NCBI GenBank assembly: GCA_964396965.1
Contig: CAYNGD010000034.1
Span: forward strand, 1-11,961
Length of the DNA stretch: 11,961 bases
Reading direction: 5' to 3'
Source of the DNA: JABMRW01 sp964396965
GTDB lineage: Bacteria; Chloroflexota; Dehalococcoidia; Dehalococcoidales; BS750m-G39
The translations under genes were made by a program, and so were the position numbers. Positions 6,155 through 11,961 of this stretch are shown in pieces. The notes beneath the pieces are model-generated. The model was not told the DNA's origin. It was given only the letters and a program-made list of their open reading frames with translations, and made no database searches. The number at the start of each line of letters is the position of its first letter. Within the stretch, counting starts at the first letter, position 1.

Positions 6155-6639
6155 TGGAATAAAGCGCGCACGCCGTCGAACTCACTGGGTAGCAGCACCA
6201 GCACCATAGGCAGGCGGTCTAACAGTACCGTGGCTATGGCCGAATTAGCGATAACTTGAGCCATACCCAGGAAGTGGACCCACATCGCCAGCAGCGCCCC
6301 GCAGAAGAACGCCCCCAGAAACAGGCCGAGGATAGCCCCGCCGAGGCGGTTGACCCAGCCCAGCATGACCAGCCTGGCCGCCCAGGTGAGCAGAGCGGCG
6401 GCTATCGCCGCCGCCACCAGCACCGCTATCATAATGATGGCGAAGGCCACCCCCTTAGCCACCCCTGCCGAGGAGATAAAGGTGAGCCGCTCGCCGAGGG
6501 GCCCGGCGTAGTGGCCGGCCAGGACCACCCCCACGATGATACCCGCCAGCAGCAGCACCATCTTTATCAGCCCGAACTTGAGCCCAACGACGACGGCAAT
6601 GGCCAGGACTACCAGAATGACAATATCAAGCCAGTTCAT
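6151..6639 (-). CDS. CvpA-family membrane protein
   Basis: Integral membrane protein of the CvpA (colicin V production) family, 162 residues, with four predicted helices near 4-20, 24-42, 62-86 and 98-122. The opening MNWLDIVILVVLAIAVVVG followed by K-F-G-L-I-K is the family hallmark (N-W-[LV]-D-x-x-[IL]). The G-G-x-L-G-L-x-x-G-x-x-x-G region appears as LGGAILGLFLGAFFCG. The biochemical role of the family is not settled; links to export and envelope stress are reported. I chose ATG at 6637-6639 with GAGGTG at 6643-6648 over an upstream in-frame TTG at 6669, because the family begins at this MNWLD. It starts 7 bases after the MacB-like permease stop, so it is the last gene of the exporter operon. 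Confidence 0.85.
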   Translation of the reverse strand: MNWLDIVILVVLAIAVVVGLKFGLIKMVLLLAGIIVGVVLAGHYAGPLGERLTFISSAGVAKGVAFAIIMIAVLVAAAIAAALLTWAARLVMLGWVNRLGGAILGLFLGAFFCGALLAMWVHFLGMAQVIANSAIATVLLDRLPMVLVLLPSEFDGVRALFH

Positions 6640-6646
6640 ATTCACC

Positions 6647-7903
6647 TCATCCGTAGTGCAGGGCGTCAATCGGATTGAGCCTGGCCGCCCTCATTGCCGG
6701 GTATATCCCCGAAGCCAGGCCGATAACCAGTGAGACGCCGAAGGCTATACCCACGTGCACCGGCGACAGTGATGCCTGCAGCGGGAAGCCGGCCAGGGTG
6801 GCGATAAAGGATATAGCCAACGATAGCAACCAGCCGAAGACGATACCGGCACCACCGCCGACCAGGCTCAGCGCGGCGGCTTCAATCAGGAACTGCAGCA
6901 GGATGTCCCGGCGCTTGGCACCCACCGCCTTGCGGACGCCTATCTCACGGGTACGCTCGGTGACCGAGACCAGCATGATATTCATTATGCCGATGCTGGC
7001 CACCAGCAGGCCGATACTGGCGATAGCCGCCAGAAAGATAGATACCACGCCGGTGATACTGGAGAAGATACCTATCATCTGCTCCGGGCTGACGATGGCA
7101 AAGTCGCTCTCATCACCGGCTCCGATACGGTGGCGCTTATCCAGGGTAGTTTGGATATCGTCCCTGACGATATCCATATACTCCGGGCCTTCCACCAGAA
7201 CCCCGATTGAGCCGACGGCATCTTCGCCGGTGGGGGTGCGCTGGGTAAAGAGCCGGGTCTGGTAGGTGGTTATCGGCACTATCAGGATATCATCAAAGCT
7301 GATGCCGAAGAAACCGCCGCCCTTGGTGGCCAGCACGCCGATGACGGTAAAGCGCTTGTCATTGATTTTGATCTTCTGGCCCACCGCCTCTTCGCTACCG
7401 AAGAGGTCTTCGGCAGTCTTGTTCCCCAGCACCACCACGCTATCCCTGGAAGCCACATTGTGTTCGGTAATAAACTGGCCATCAGCCACTTGATAATTGA
7501 AGATTTCCTGAAATTCGGGGGTGCTGCCCTCTATCACCGAGTTCAGCTTCTCACCGCTGAAGGTAATCTCGACAAAGTTTTCGTTGGTCGGGGCTACCCC
7601 CCCCACCCCGGGGATGCGGGCGATGGCTTCGGCATCACCAAGGGTAAGGCTGGCGTTAGCGTAATTGGGGGAAAGAGCGGCAGCCCCCGGCGCATTCGGA
7701 TTAGACGGCTGCACGTAGAGCACGTTGGTGCCCAGGTCCTGCAGGGTGGAGGTAACGTAGTTTTGCATGCCCCTGCCCCCAGCCATGATGGCGATGACGG
7801 CGCCAACACCGATGATAATGCCGAGCATGGTCAGCACCGAGCGCAGCTTGTTAGAAAAGAGCGACCTGACGGAGATGTTTAACGATTCCAGAAACTTCCT
7901 CAT
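6647..7903 (-). CDS. MacB-like ABC transporter permease (FtsX domain)
   Basis: Inner-membrane permease of the MacB/YknZ type, 418 residues. Order: N-terminal helix at about 22-42 (VLTMLGIIIGVGAVIAIM), a large extracytoplasmic MacB_PCD domain at about 45-275, then three helices near 285-312, 338-369 and 384-406. The coupling segment TERTREIGVRKAVGAKRRDI at 315-334 and the ending IYPAMRAARLNPIDAL are hallmarks of the family. Such proteins work by mechanotransmission with a separate ATPase, moving peptides, antibiotics or lipid-linked substrates; the substrate here is unknown. The ATG overlaps the ATPase stop by 4 bases (ATGA), showing translational coupling. There is no fused ATPase domain, unlike E. 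coli MacB. Confidence 0.95.
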   Translation of the reverse strand: MRKFLESLNISVRSLFSNKLRSVLTMLGIIIGVGAVIAIMAGGRGMQNYVTSTLQDLGTNVLYVQPSNPNAPGAAALSPNYANASLTLGDAEAIARIPGVGGVAPTNENFVEITFSGEKLNSVIEGSTPEFQEIFNYQVADGQFITEHNVASRDSVVVLGNKTAEDLFGSEEAVGQKIKINDKRFTVIGVLATKGGGFFGISFDDILIVPITTYQTRLFTQRTPTGEDAVGSIGVLVEGPEYMDIVRDDIQTTLDKRHRIGAGDESDFAIVSPEQMIGIFSSITGVVSIFLAAIASIGLLVASIGIMNIMLVSVTERTREIGVRKAVGAKRRDILLQFLIEAAALSLVGGGAGIVFGWLLSLAISFIATLAGFPLQASLSPVHVGIAFGVSLVIGLASGIYPAMRAARLNPIDALHYG

Positions 7904-8583
7904 TGCCGGTCCAATCTCTCATCGCTGGCCACCTTGCCGTCATGGAGGCGGATGACACGCGACGTCTGTTCGGCAATTTCCGGCTCGTGGGTGACGATGA
8001 CCACGGTGATGCCGTCCTGGTAGAGCTGGCGGAAGATGGCGATAATCTCTTTAGTGGAGACGCTGTCCAGGTTGCCGGTAGGCTCATCGGCCAGGATAAG
8101 GCTGGGGCTGTTGACCAGGGCGCGGGCGATAGCCACCCGCTGCTGCTCGCCGCCCGATAGTTCGGTGGGCTTGTGCCTGGCCCTCCTGGCCAACCCCACC
8201 CGCTCCAGCGCCTCCATAGCCTTAACGTGCTTGTTACGGCCACCGCCGTAGACTAAGGGAAGCTCAACATTGGACAGGGCGGTGGCCCGTGAGAGCAGGT
8301 TAAAGTCCTGAAAGACAAAGCCGAACCTTTTGTTCCTCAGCTCGGCCAGCCTGTTATCGTTGAGGCGGCTGACGTCCCTCCCGTCGAGGAGATAGCTCCC
8401 CGAGCTGGGCCGGTCCAGGCAGCCTAGAACGTGGAGCATGGTGGACTTGCCCGAGCCGGAGGCGCCGATGATGGAGACCATCTCCCCCTGCTCGATGGAG
8501 ATGGTCACCCCGTTCAGGGCGTAAACCTCTACCTCGCCCATGCGGTAGACCTTGGTGATATTGTCCAGTTCGATCATTGCCAT
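7900..8583 (-). CDS. ABC transporter ATP-binding protein (MacB/LolD type)
   Basis: Cytoplasmic ATPase that powers the adjacent permease, 227 residues, the normal size for the stand-alone LolD/YknY class. Walker A GASGSGKST is at 40-48, the Q-loop glutamine at 92 in QDFN, the signature LSGGEQQR at 142-149, Walker B LILADEP at 162-168, and the switch histidine H199 in VTHE. The segment LDRPSSGSYLLDGRDVSRL is typical of this subclass. The ATG at 8581-8583 is 8 bases after the adaptor stop; an in-frame ATG two codons later is an alternative. Its stop overlaps the permease start (ATGA). All catalytic residues are intact. Confidence 0.97.
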   Translation of the reverse strand: MAMIELDNITKVYRMGEVEVYALNGVTISIEQGEMVSIIGASGSGKSTMLHVLGCLDRPSSGSYLLDGRDVSRLNDNRLAELRNKRFGFVFQDFNLLSRATALSNVELPLVYGGGRNKHVKAMEALERVGLARRARHKPTELSGGEQQRVAIARALVNSPSLILADEPTGNLDSVSTKEIIAIFRQLYQDGITVVIVTHEPEIAEQTSRVIRLHDGKVASDERLDRQ

Positions 8584-8591
8584 ATTGCTGC

Positions 8592-9815
8592 CTAAAAGAG
8601 CCCGCCCGCTCCGGTGGTAGCGCGCTTCTCCACGGCCACCGTCTCGCCCTCGCTAACCCCTGATAAAATCTCGGTATTAAGGCCGTCGCTGATGCCGAGT
8701 ACCACCTCTCTCTGCTCAAGCTGGCCGTTAACACTGACCTCTACCACCGGATTGCCGTCCTGGTCATGGCCGATAGCCCGCTCCGGCACCAGCAGGGTAT
8801 TCTGGCTCTCGGCTGTCATAATATCGGCGGTGGCACTCATGCCCACCATTACCCCGGAATCGGCAGGGATAACCGGGCTGATGGTGACATCGTAGACCAC
8901 CAGGCCAGCATTTATCTTCGGTACCGGGCTGACTGAAGTCACCGTGCCCTCAAACTGCTTATCGGGGATGGCATCAACATCAATATTGGCATGCTGGCCC
9001 ACCTTTACCTGGGGGATGTCAATCTCGTCCACCTCCGCCTTAAGCTCCAGGCTGGTGGGGGTAATGAGATAGATAGCTACCGTCGGCGATACCGTCGGGG
9101 GAGGGACAATATCGCCTTCGTGAACATAGACGGCACCGACGGTGCCGTCAAAGGGGGCGGTAATGGTGGCCTCGGCCAGGTCCTTCTGCGCCTGCTCCAG
9201 GGCCTGGCGGGCGGCGGCAACTTCCAGCCGCCTTAAAGCCACCTCGGCCGAATCACCGCCGGCCTCCATCTCCTCCAGCCGCTGCTCGGCGGAGGCCAGC
9301 TCCACCCCGGCCTGATAGACCTCGTTCTGCCAGTAAGCTAGCTGCTCTGGGGAGTTGGCCTGATCCAGCTGAGACTGGGCATACTCCAGATAGGAGCGGG
9401 CATTGGTCACCGCCGCCCGGGCGGTAGCCAGGTCGGGCTGGGCGTATATCTGCTGGGCTTTATCCAGGTTGTACTCTGCCGTGGCCAGGTTTAGCTGGGC
9501 CTGGGTTAGAGCCAGCTCCAAGGCGCCGGTATCAAGCTTGGCCAGCACGTCACCTTTCTTCACCCGGTCACCGGCCTCGACGTTTACCGCCTCCACCGTG
9601 CCGCCGGTACCGAAAGCCAGGCTGGCATCCTGGGAGACGCTGATATTACCGCTGCCGCTGACGGTAACGGTAAGGTCGCCCCGCACCACCTTGACCAGCT
9701 CGACATCAGCCGACCCCCCGTTTCCTGACGACGGGCAGGCGGTAACTCCGACCAGGGACAGAACTAAGATTGAGGCGGCTACTATTGGCCATAGTTTTGC
9801 CTTATTTATTCTCAT
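8592..9815 (-). CDS. MacA/HlyD-family adaptor lipoprotein (RND-type periplasmic adaptor)
   Basis: Membrane-fusion or adaptor subunit of the exporter, 407 residues. A basic N-terminus and hydrophobic stretch (8-26) end in the lipobox V-T-A-C27, so the mature protein should be lipid-anchored outside the cytoplasmic membrane. Domains: first lipoyl half at about 66-96, a long alpha-helical hairpin rich in Ala, Gln, Leu and Glu (97-216, coiled coil), second lipoyl half from 217 (ITAPFDGTVGAVYVHEGD), then beta-barrel and membrane-proximal domains ending near 400. It resembles MacA and YknX. The ATG overlaps the regulator stop by 4 bases, with GGGGGAG at 9822-9828 six bases upstream. No outer-membrane TolC gene is nearby. 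Substrate unknown. Confidence 0.93.
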   Translation of the reverse strand: MRINKAKLWPIVAASILVLSLVGVTACPSSGNGGSADVELVKVVRGDLTVTVSGSGNISVSQDASLAFGTGGTVEAVNVEAGDRVKKGDVLAKLDTGALELALTQAQLNLATAEYNLDKAQQIYAQPDLATARAAVTNARSYLEYAQSQLDQANSPEQLAYWQNEVYQAGVELASAEQRLEEMEAGGDSAEVALRRLEVAAARQALEQAQKDLAEATITAPFDGTVGAVYVHEGDIVPPPTVSPTVAIYLITPTSLELKAEVDEIDIPQVKVGQHANIDVDAIPDKQFEGTVTSVSPVPKINAGLVVYDVTISPVIPADSGVMVGMSATADIMTAESQNTLLVPERAIGHDQDGNPVVEVSVNGQLEQREVVLGISDGLNTEILSGVSEGETVAVEKRATTGAGGLF

Positions 9816-10105
9816 CGGTTTCTCCCCCGGGAGCTGCTACTACCAGCCTTGGACGGTGTCCGGCTGGTCGATAACCCCTCGACAGTGGTCAGCTGTTCGC
9901 TAACCATCTTCATCAGTTGTTCCACGGCATCAGCCTTGAACAGGATTAACCCCCTCCCCCCGGGCCCGGAGAAAACAAGCAGGGTAGCCCCTACCTCTAT
10001 GTCCATCTCCTTGCGGGCGTGGGCCGGTATGACCACCTGCCCCCGGGAGCCAACGGTCGCCGAGCCGAAGCACTTAAACTCATGCCAGCTATCTCTGCCT
10101 TCCAT
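9812..10105 (-). CDS. AbrB/MazE/SpoVT-type DNA-binding regulator
   Basis: Small predicted transcription factor, 97 residues. Residues 14-58 form one swapped-hairpin AbrB domain, with the signature SATVGSRGQVVIPAHARKE followed by V-G-A-T-L-L-V-F. Such domains dimerise and bind AT-rich DNA. After a short helix (59-72) the C-terminus is a low-complexity tail rich in Ser, Arg and Thr (78-97). The ATG at 10103-10105 has a strong GAGGAGG (10110-10116) 4 bases upstream. Its stop overlaps the adaptor start as ATGA, so it is the translationally coupled first gene of the exporter operon and probably regulates that operon. An antitoxin role is unlikely because no toxin gene is beside it. Confidence 0.9.
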   Translation of the reverse strand: MEGRDSWHEFKCFGSATVGSRGQVVIPAHARKEMDIEVGATLLVFSGPGGRGLILFKADAVEQLMKMVSEQLTTVEGLSTSRTPSKAGSSSSRGRNR

Positions 10106-10144
10106 AAAGCCTCCTCACCAGGAAAAAACGTCTGATTTGTATGA

Positions 10145-10173
10145 AACATAGCATTTCTCTGAAAAGTTGTCAA
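10145..10173 (-). promoter_or_regulatory. Predicted sigma70 promoter of the regulator-exporter operon
   Basis: On the minus strand: perfect -35 TTGACA at 10168-10173, a 17-base spacer, and -10 TATGTT at 10145-10150 preceded by TGC (extended -10). Transcription would start near 10138, giving a leader of about 32 bases. The direct repeat TTGTC-AA-TTGTC (plus strand, 10167-10178) overlaps the -35 box, and an AT-rich inverted repeat lies upstream at 10201-10216. Both are candidate operator sites for the AbrB-type protein (inference). Confidence 0.75.
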
Positions 10174-10200
10174 TTGTCTCCGGGGAAATTGGGGGGAAGA

Positions 10201-10216
10201 GTTAATTAAAGTTAAC
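10201..10216. repeat. Short AT-rich inverted repeat upstream of the exporter promoter
   Basis: GTTAA and TTAAC flank six bases (TTAAAG) in the 120-base gap between proC and the AbrB-type gene, about 28 bases upstream of the -35 box. It is AT-rich, as AbrB-type proteins prefer, so an operator role is possible. The 5-base-pair AT stem is too weak for a terminator of proC, and no U-tract follows. Confidence 0.35.
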
Positions 10217-10225
10217 TGGTGCAGC

Positions 10226-11023
10226 CTAGCCCAGCTCCCTGGCCCTATCGTAGGCGGCTTGAACCACCCGCTTGACCAGCTCGGTAAACTGCCCCTTCTC
10301 AAATTGCTCAATAGCCCGGGCGGTAGTGCCGCCGGGGGAGGTGACCCTCCTCCTGAGTTCCGCCGGCGCTACCCCCGACCTCTCGATAAGGTGGCCGGAG
10401 CCGAGCATGGTCTGCACCGCCAGCTGCTGGGCCATATCGCGGGGCAGGCCGATGGCCGCCGCCGCCTCGACCAGCGCCTCGACCATCAGGAAGAAGTAGG
10501 CCGGGCCGCTGCCGCTTACCGCCGTGGCCATGTCTATGTACTTTTCGTCGTCAACGTAGATTTCGACGCCCATCGCCCCCAGAATAGCCCCCACCAGCCC
10601 CCTCTGCTCCCCGGTGACCTCTGGGGTGGCCGTCCAGACAGTCATCCCCTGGCCGACCTGGGCCGGGGTGTTGGGCATGGCCCGGGCGATAGCATTGTGC
10701 TTCAGCCCCTTAGACAGGGTGTCTATCCTGGCGCCGGCGATGATGGAGAGCACCGCCTGACCGGCTTTGAATTTGCCGCCAAGCTCGGCGGTGACCCCGG
10801 CCAGGTTCTGGGGCTTGACCGCCAGCACCACTATCTCCCTGCCTGAGATAGCCTCCAGGTTGCTGGACATGGCCGCCACCCCGTATTTTTGAGCCAGCGC
10901 TTTTCGTCTCTCCTGGCTGACATCGCTGACCGAGATGGCCTCCGGCCTGACCAAGCCGCCCTCAATTACCGCCGCCAGCATGGCCTCCCCCATATTCCCC
11001 CCGCCGATAAAGGCTATATTCAT
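10226..11023 (-). CDS. proC: Pyrroline-5-carboxylate reductase
   Basis: Cytoplasmic NAD(P)H-dependent enzyme that reduces 1-pyrroline-5-carboxylate to L-proline, the last step of proline synthesis. It is 265 residues, normal for ProC. The Rossmann fold begins at residue 1 with FIGGGNMGEAM (5-15). LAVKPQ is at 67-72, MPNTPAQVGQGMT at 116-128, AVSGSGPAYFF at 168-178 and the substrate-site VTSPGGTT at 227-234. The ATG at 11021-11023 is preceded by AAGGGA. It lies 33 bases downstream of leuS on the same strand, so co-transcription is likely. A gap of 120 bases with a new promoter separates it from the exporter operon. Confidence 0.97.
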   Translation of the reverse strand: MNIAFIGGGNMGEAMLAAVIEGGLVRPEAISVSDVSQERRKALAQKYGVAAMSSNLEAISGREIVVLAVKPQNLAGVTAELGGKFKAGQAVLSIIAGARIDTLSKGLKHNAIARAMPNTPAQVGQGMTVWTATPEVTGEQRGLVGAILGAMGVEIYVDDEKYIDMATAVSGSGPAYFFLMVEALVEAAAAIGLPRDMAQQLAVQTMLGSGHLIERSGVAPAELRRRVTSPGGTTARAIEQFEKGQFTELVKRVVQAAYDRARELG

Positions 11024-11056
11024 ACTATCCCTTATTATAATACATCTGGATTTTTC

Positions 11057-11961
11057 TTACTTTACCACCAGATTGACCAGCCGCCCGGGGACATAAACCA
11101 CCTGGGCAATCTCTTTACCTTCAATATGGGGCTTGACCTTCTGGGATTCAAGCGCCAGCTTCTTGGCCTCGTCCTCGGTGACCGAGGCCGAGACGGTAAT
11201 GCGGTCTCTCAATTTGCCGTTGACCTGAACCACCAGGGTAATCTCGTCCTCCCTGGCCAGTTTCTCGTTCCAGCCGGGCCAGCTCTGGTTGTGGATGCTG
11301 TACTGGTGACCCGTCCTCTGCCAGAGCTCCTCGGCCAGGTGGGGGGCGGTGGGGGCCAGGAGCAGGAGCAGGTTATCCGTAGCCAGCTCCCAGGCGGTGG
11401 CGCTGACGGCGCCCTCCTCTTTGACCTTAGCCAGCTGGTTGGTGAACTCCATCAGGGCGGCAATCATGGTGTTGAGGCGCAGCCTCTCTAAATCCTGAGT
11501 CACCTTGCGGACGGTCTGGTGGCTTAATCTTTCCAGCTCCCGCTCCGCCCTGACCTGGCCTCCGGCTGACTCGTTCCATTGATAGCCGCCTAAGACCAGT
11601 CCCCAGAGCCGGTTGAGCCAGCGGCTGATGCCGCTGATGCCCCGGTCGTCCCACTCGCCGCCCTGCTCCCAGGGGGCGATGAACATCAGGTAGGCCCTCA
11701 CCGCGTCGGCGCCCAGCTCGGCGACATAGTCATCAGGATTGACCACGTTACCTCTAGATTTGCTCATCTTTCTCTTCTGGGCGATGATGATACCCTGGTT
11801 GAAGAGGCGGGTGAAGGGCTCGCCGAAATCGACCAGCCCCATGTCCCGTATCGCCTTGATGAAGAAGCGGGCGTAGAAGAGGTGCATCACGGCGTGCTCG
11901 GCGCCACCGGTATAGAGGTCAACCGGCATCCAGTATTTCACCTTCTCCGGGTCGAAGGCAG
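11057..11961 (-). CDS. leuS: Leucyl-tRNA synthetase, partial (N-terminal part beyond the window)
   Basis: Charges tRNA-Leu with leucine. Only the C-terminal 301 codons are present; the frame runs open through the right edge (A-F-D-P-E-K before V-K-Y-W-M-P-V), so the in-frame GTG at 11939-11941 is not the start. Visible parts are the end of the catalytic core with DLYTGGAEHAVMHLFYARFF, the class I KMSKS motif (11756-11770) followed by RGNVVNPDDYV, the helical anticodon-binding domain with NTMIAALMEFTNQL and APTAPHLAEELW, and the C-terminal domain VVQVNGKLRDRITV ending LVNLVVK. The HIGH motif and editing domain lie outside. It is followed after 33 bases by proC. Confidence 0.97.
   Translation of the reverse strand, partial: AFDPEKVKYWMPVDLYTGGAEHAVMHLFYARFFIKAIRDMGLVDFGEPFTRLFNQGIIIAQKRKMSKSRGNVVNPDDYVAELGADAVRAYLMFIAPWEQGGEWDDRGISGISRWLNRLWGLVLGGYQWNESAGGQVRAERELERLSHQTVRKVTQDLERLRLNTMIAALMEFTNQLAKVKEEGAVSATAWELATDNLLLLLAPTAPHLAEELWQRTGHQYSIHNQSWPGWNEKLAREDEITLVVQVNGKLRDRITVSASVTEDEAKKLALESQKVKPHIEGKEIAQVVYVPGRLVNLVVK

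Noticed and set aside
6640..6669. Longer CvpA-family protein starting at TTG 6669
   Set aside because: The extra ten residues (TPCTTDEVN after the start) do not look like the family. The ATG at 6639 has a good ribosome site and gives the typical MNWLD start.
9812..10105. AbrB-type gene as antitoxin of a toxin-antitoxin pair
   Set aside because: No small toxin-like gene lies on either side; it is coupled to an exporter adaptor instead.
10186..10196. AAATTGGGGGG, also present at 5055-5065 at the palindrome end
   Set aside because: An 11-base match within 12 kb is expected by chance and similarity does not extend on either side. It is not evidence for a second copy of the element.
10174..10225. 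Possible rho-independent terminator after proC
   Set aside because: The only inverted repeat (GTTAA/TTAAC) is a 5-base AT stem with no following U-tract; the C-rich stretches do not pair.
11034..11039. Perfect TATAAT (minus strand) upstream of proC
   Set aside because: The matching -35 position (AAGTAA at 11057-11062) is poor, there is no extended -10, and transcription would start only about 4 bases before the ATG. proC is more likely co-transcribed with leuS.
11939..11941. GTG as a start for a 294-residue protein
   Set aside because: The frame is open to the window edge and the upstream codons (AFDPEK) continue leucyl-tRNA synthetase homology, so the gene is simply cut by the window.
1..11961. 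CRISPR arrays, tRNA or rRNA genes, insertion sequences
   Set aside because: No regularly spaced repeats, cloverleaf sequences, transposase frames or rRNA segments were recognised on either strand.

Overview
The window is dense bacterial chromosome, G+C-rich by eye, made of four blocks of core genes. It most resembles a Dehalococcoidia-type member of Chloroflexota. The main reason is a respiratory complex I cluster in the order nuoA-B-C-D-H-I-J-K with no nuoE, nuoF or nuoG, the arrangement known from Dehalococcoides. Non-ATG starts are common (TTG for nuoA, nuoI and coaD; GTG for nuoJ), and the exporter adaptor is a lipoprotein. This assignment is an inference; no rRNA or other marker is present to prove it.

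Layout. (1) 1-4788, minus strand: nuoA to nuoK, tightly packed with overlaps or gaps of a few bases; nuoK runs off the left edge. (2) 4789-5114: a 326-base divergent intergenic region. It holds an extended -10 promoter for nuo, a sigma70 promoter for rsmD and, between them, an imperfect palindrome of about 170 bases. Each arm of the palindrome carries a four-run G-quadruplex motif (on opposite strands) and a small hairpin. (3) 5115-6154, plus strand: rsmD and coaD, overlapping by 4 bases. (4) 6151-10105, minus strand: a five-gene operon abrB-like regulator, MacA-like lipoprotein adaptor, ABC ATPase, MacB-like permease, CvpA-family membrane protein, with a strong promoter at 10145-10173. It converges on coaD, and the two stop codons share the palindrome CTAG. 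(5) 10226-11961, minus strand: proC and the 3' part of leuS.

How the genes work together. The nuo genes encode the quinone-reducing and proton-pumping parts of complex I without the NADH-oxidising module, so electrons must enter from another donor. The exporter operon encodes an adaptor, ATPase and permease of the MacAB/YknXYZ type, led by a small DNA-binding protein that probably controls its own operon. rsmD (16S rRNA methylation), coaD (coenzyme A synthesis), proC (proline synthesis) and leuS (leucyl-tRNA) are housekeeping genes. I see no tRNA, rRNA, CRISPR array, transposase or prophage gene. The least ordinary feature is the palindromic, G-quadruplex-bearing spacer between nuoA and rsmD.
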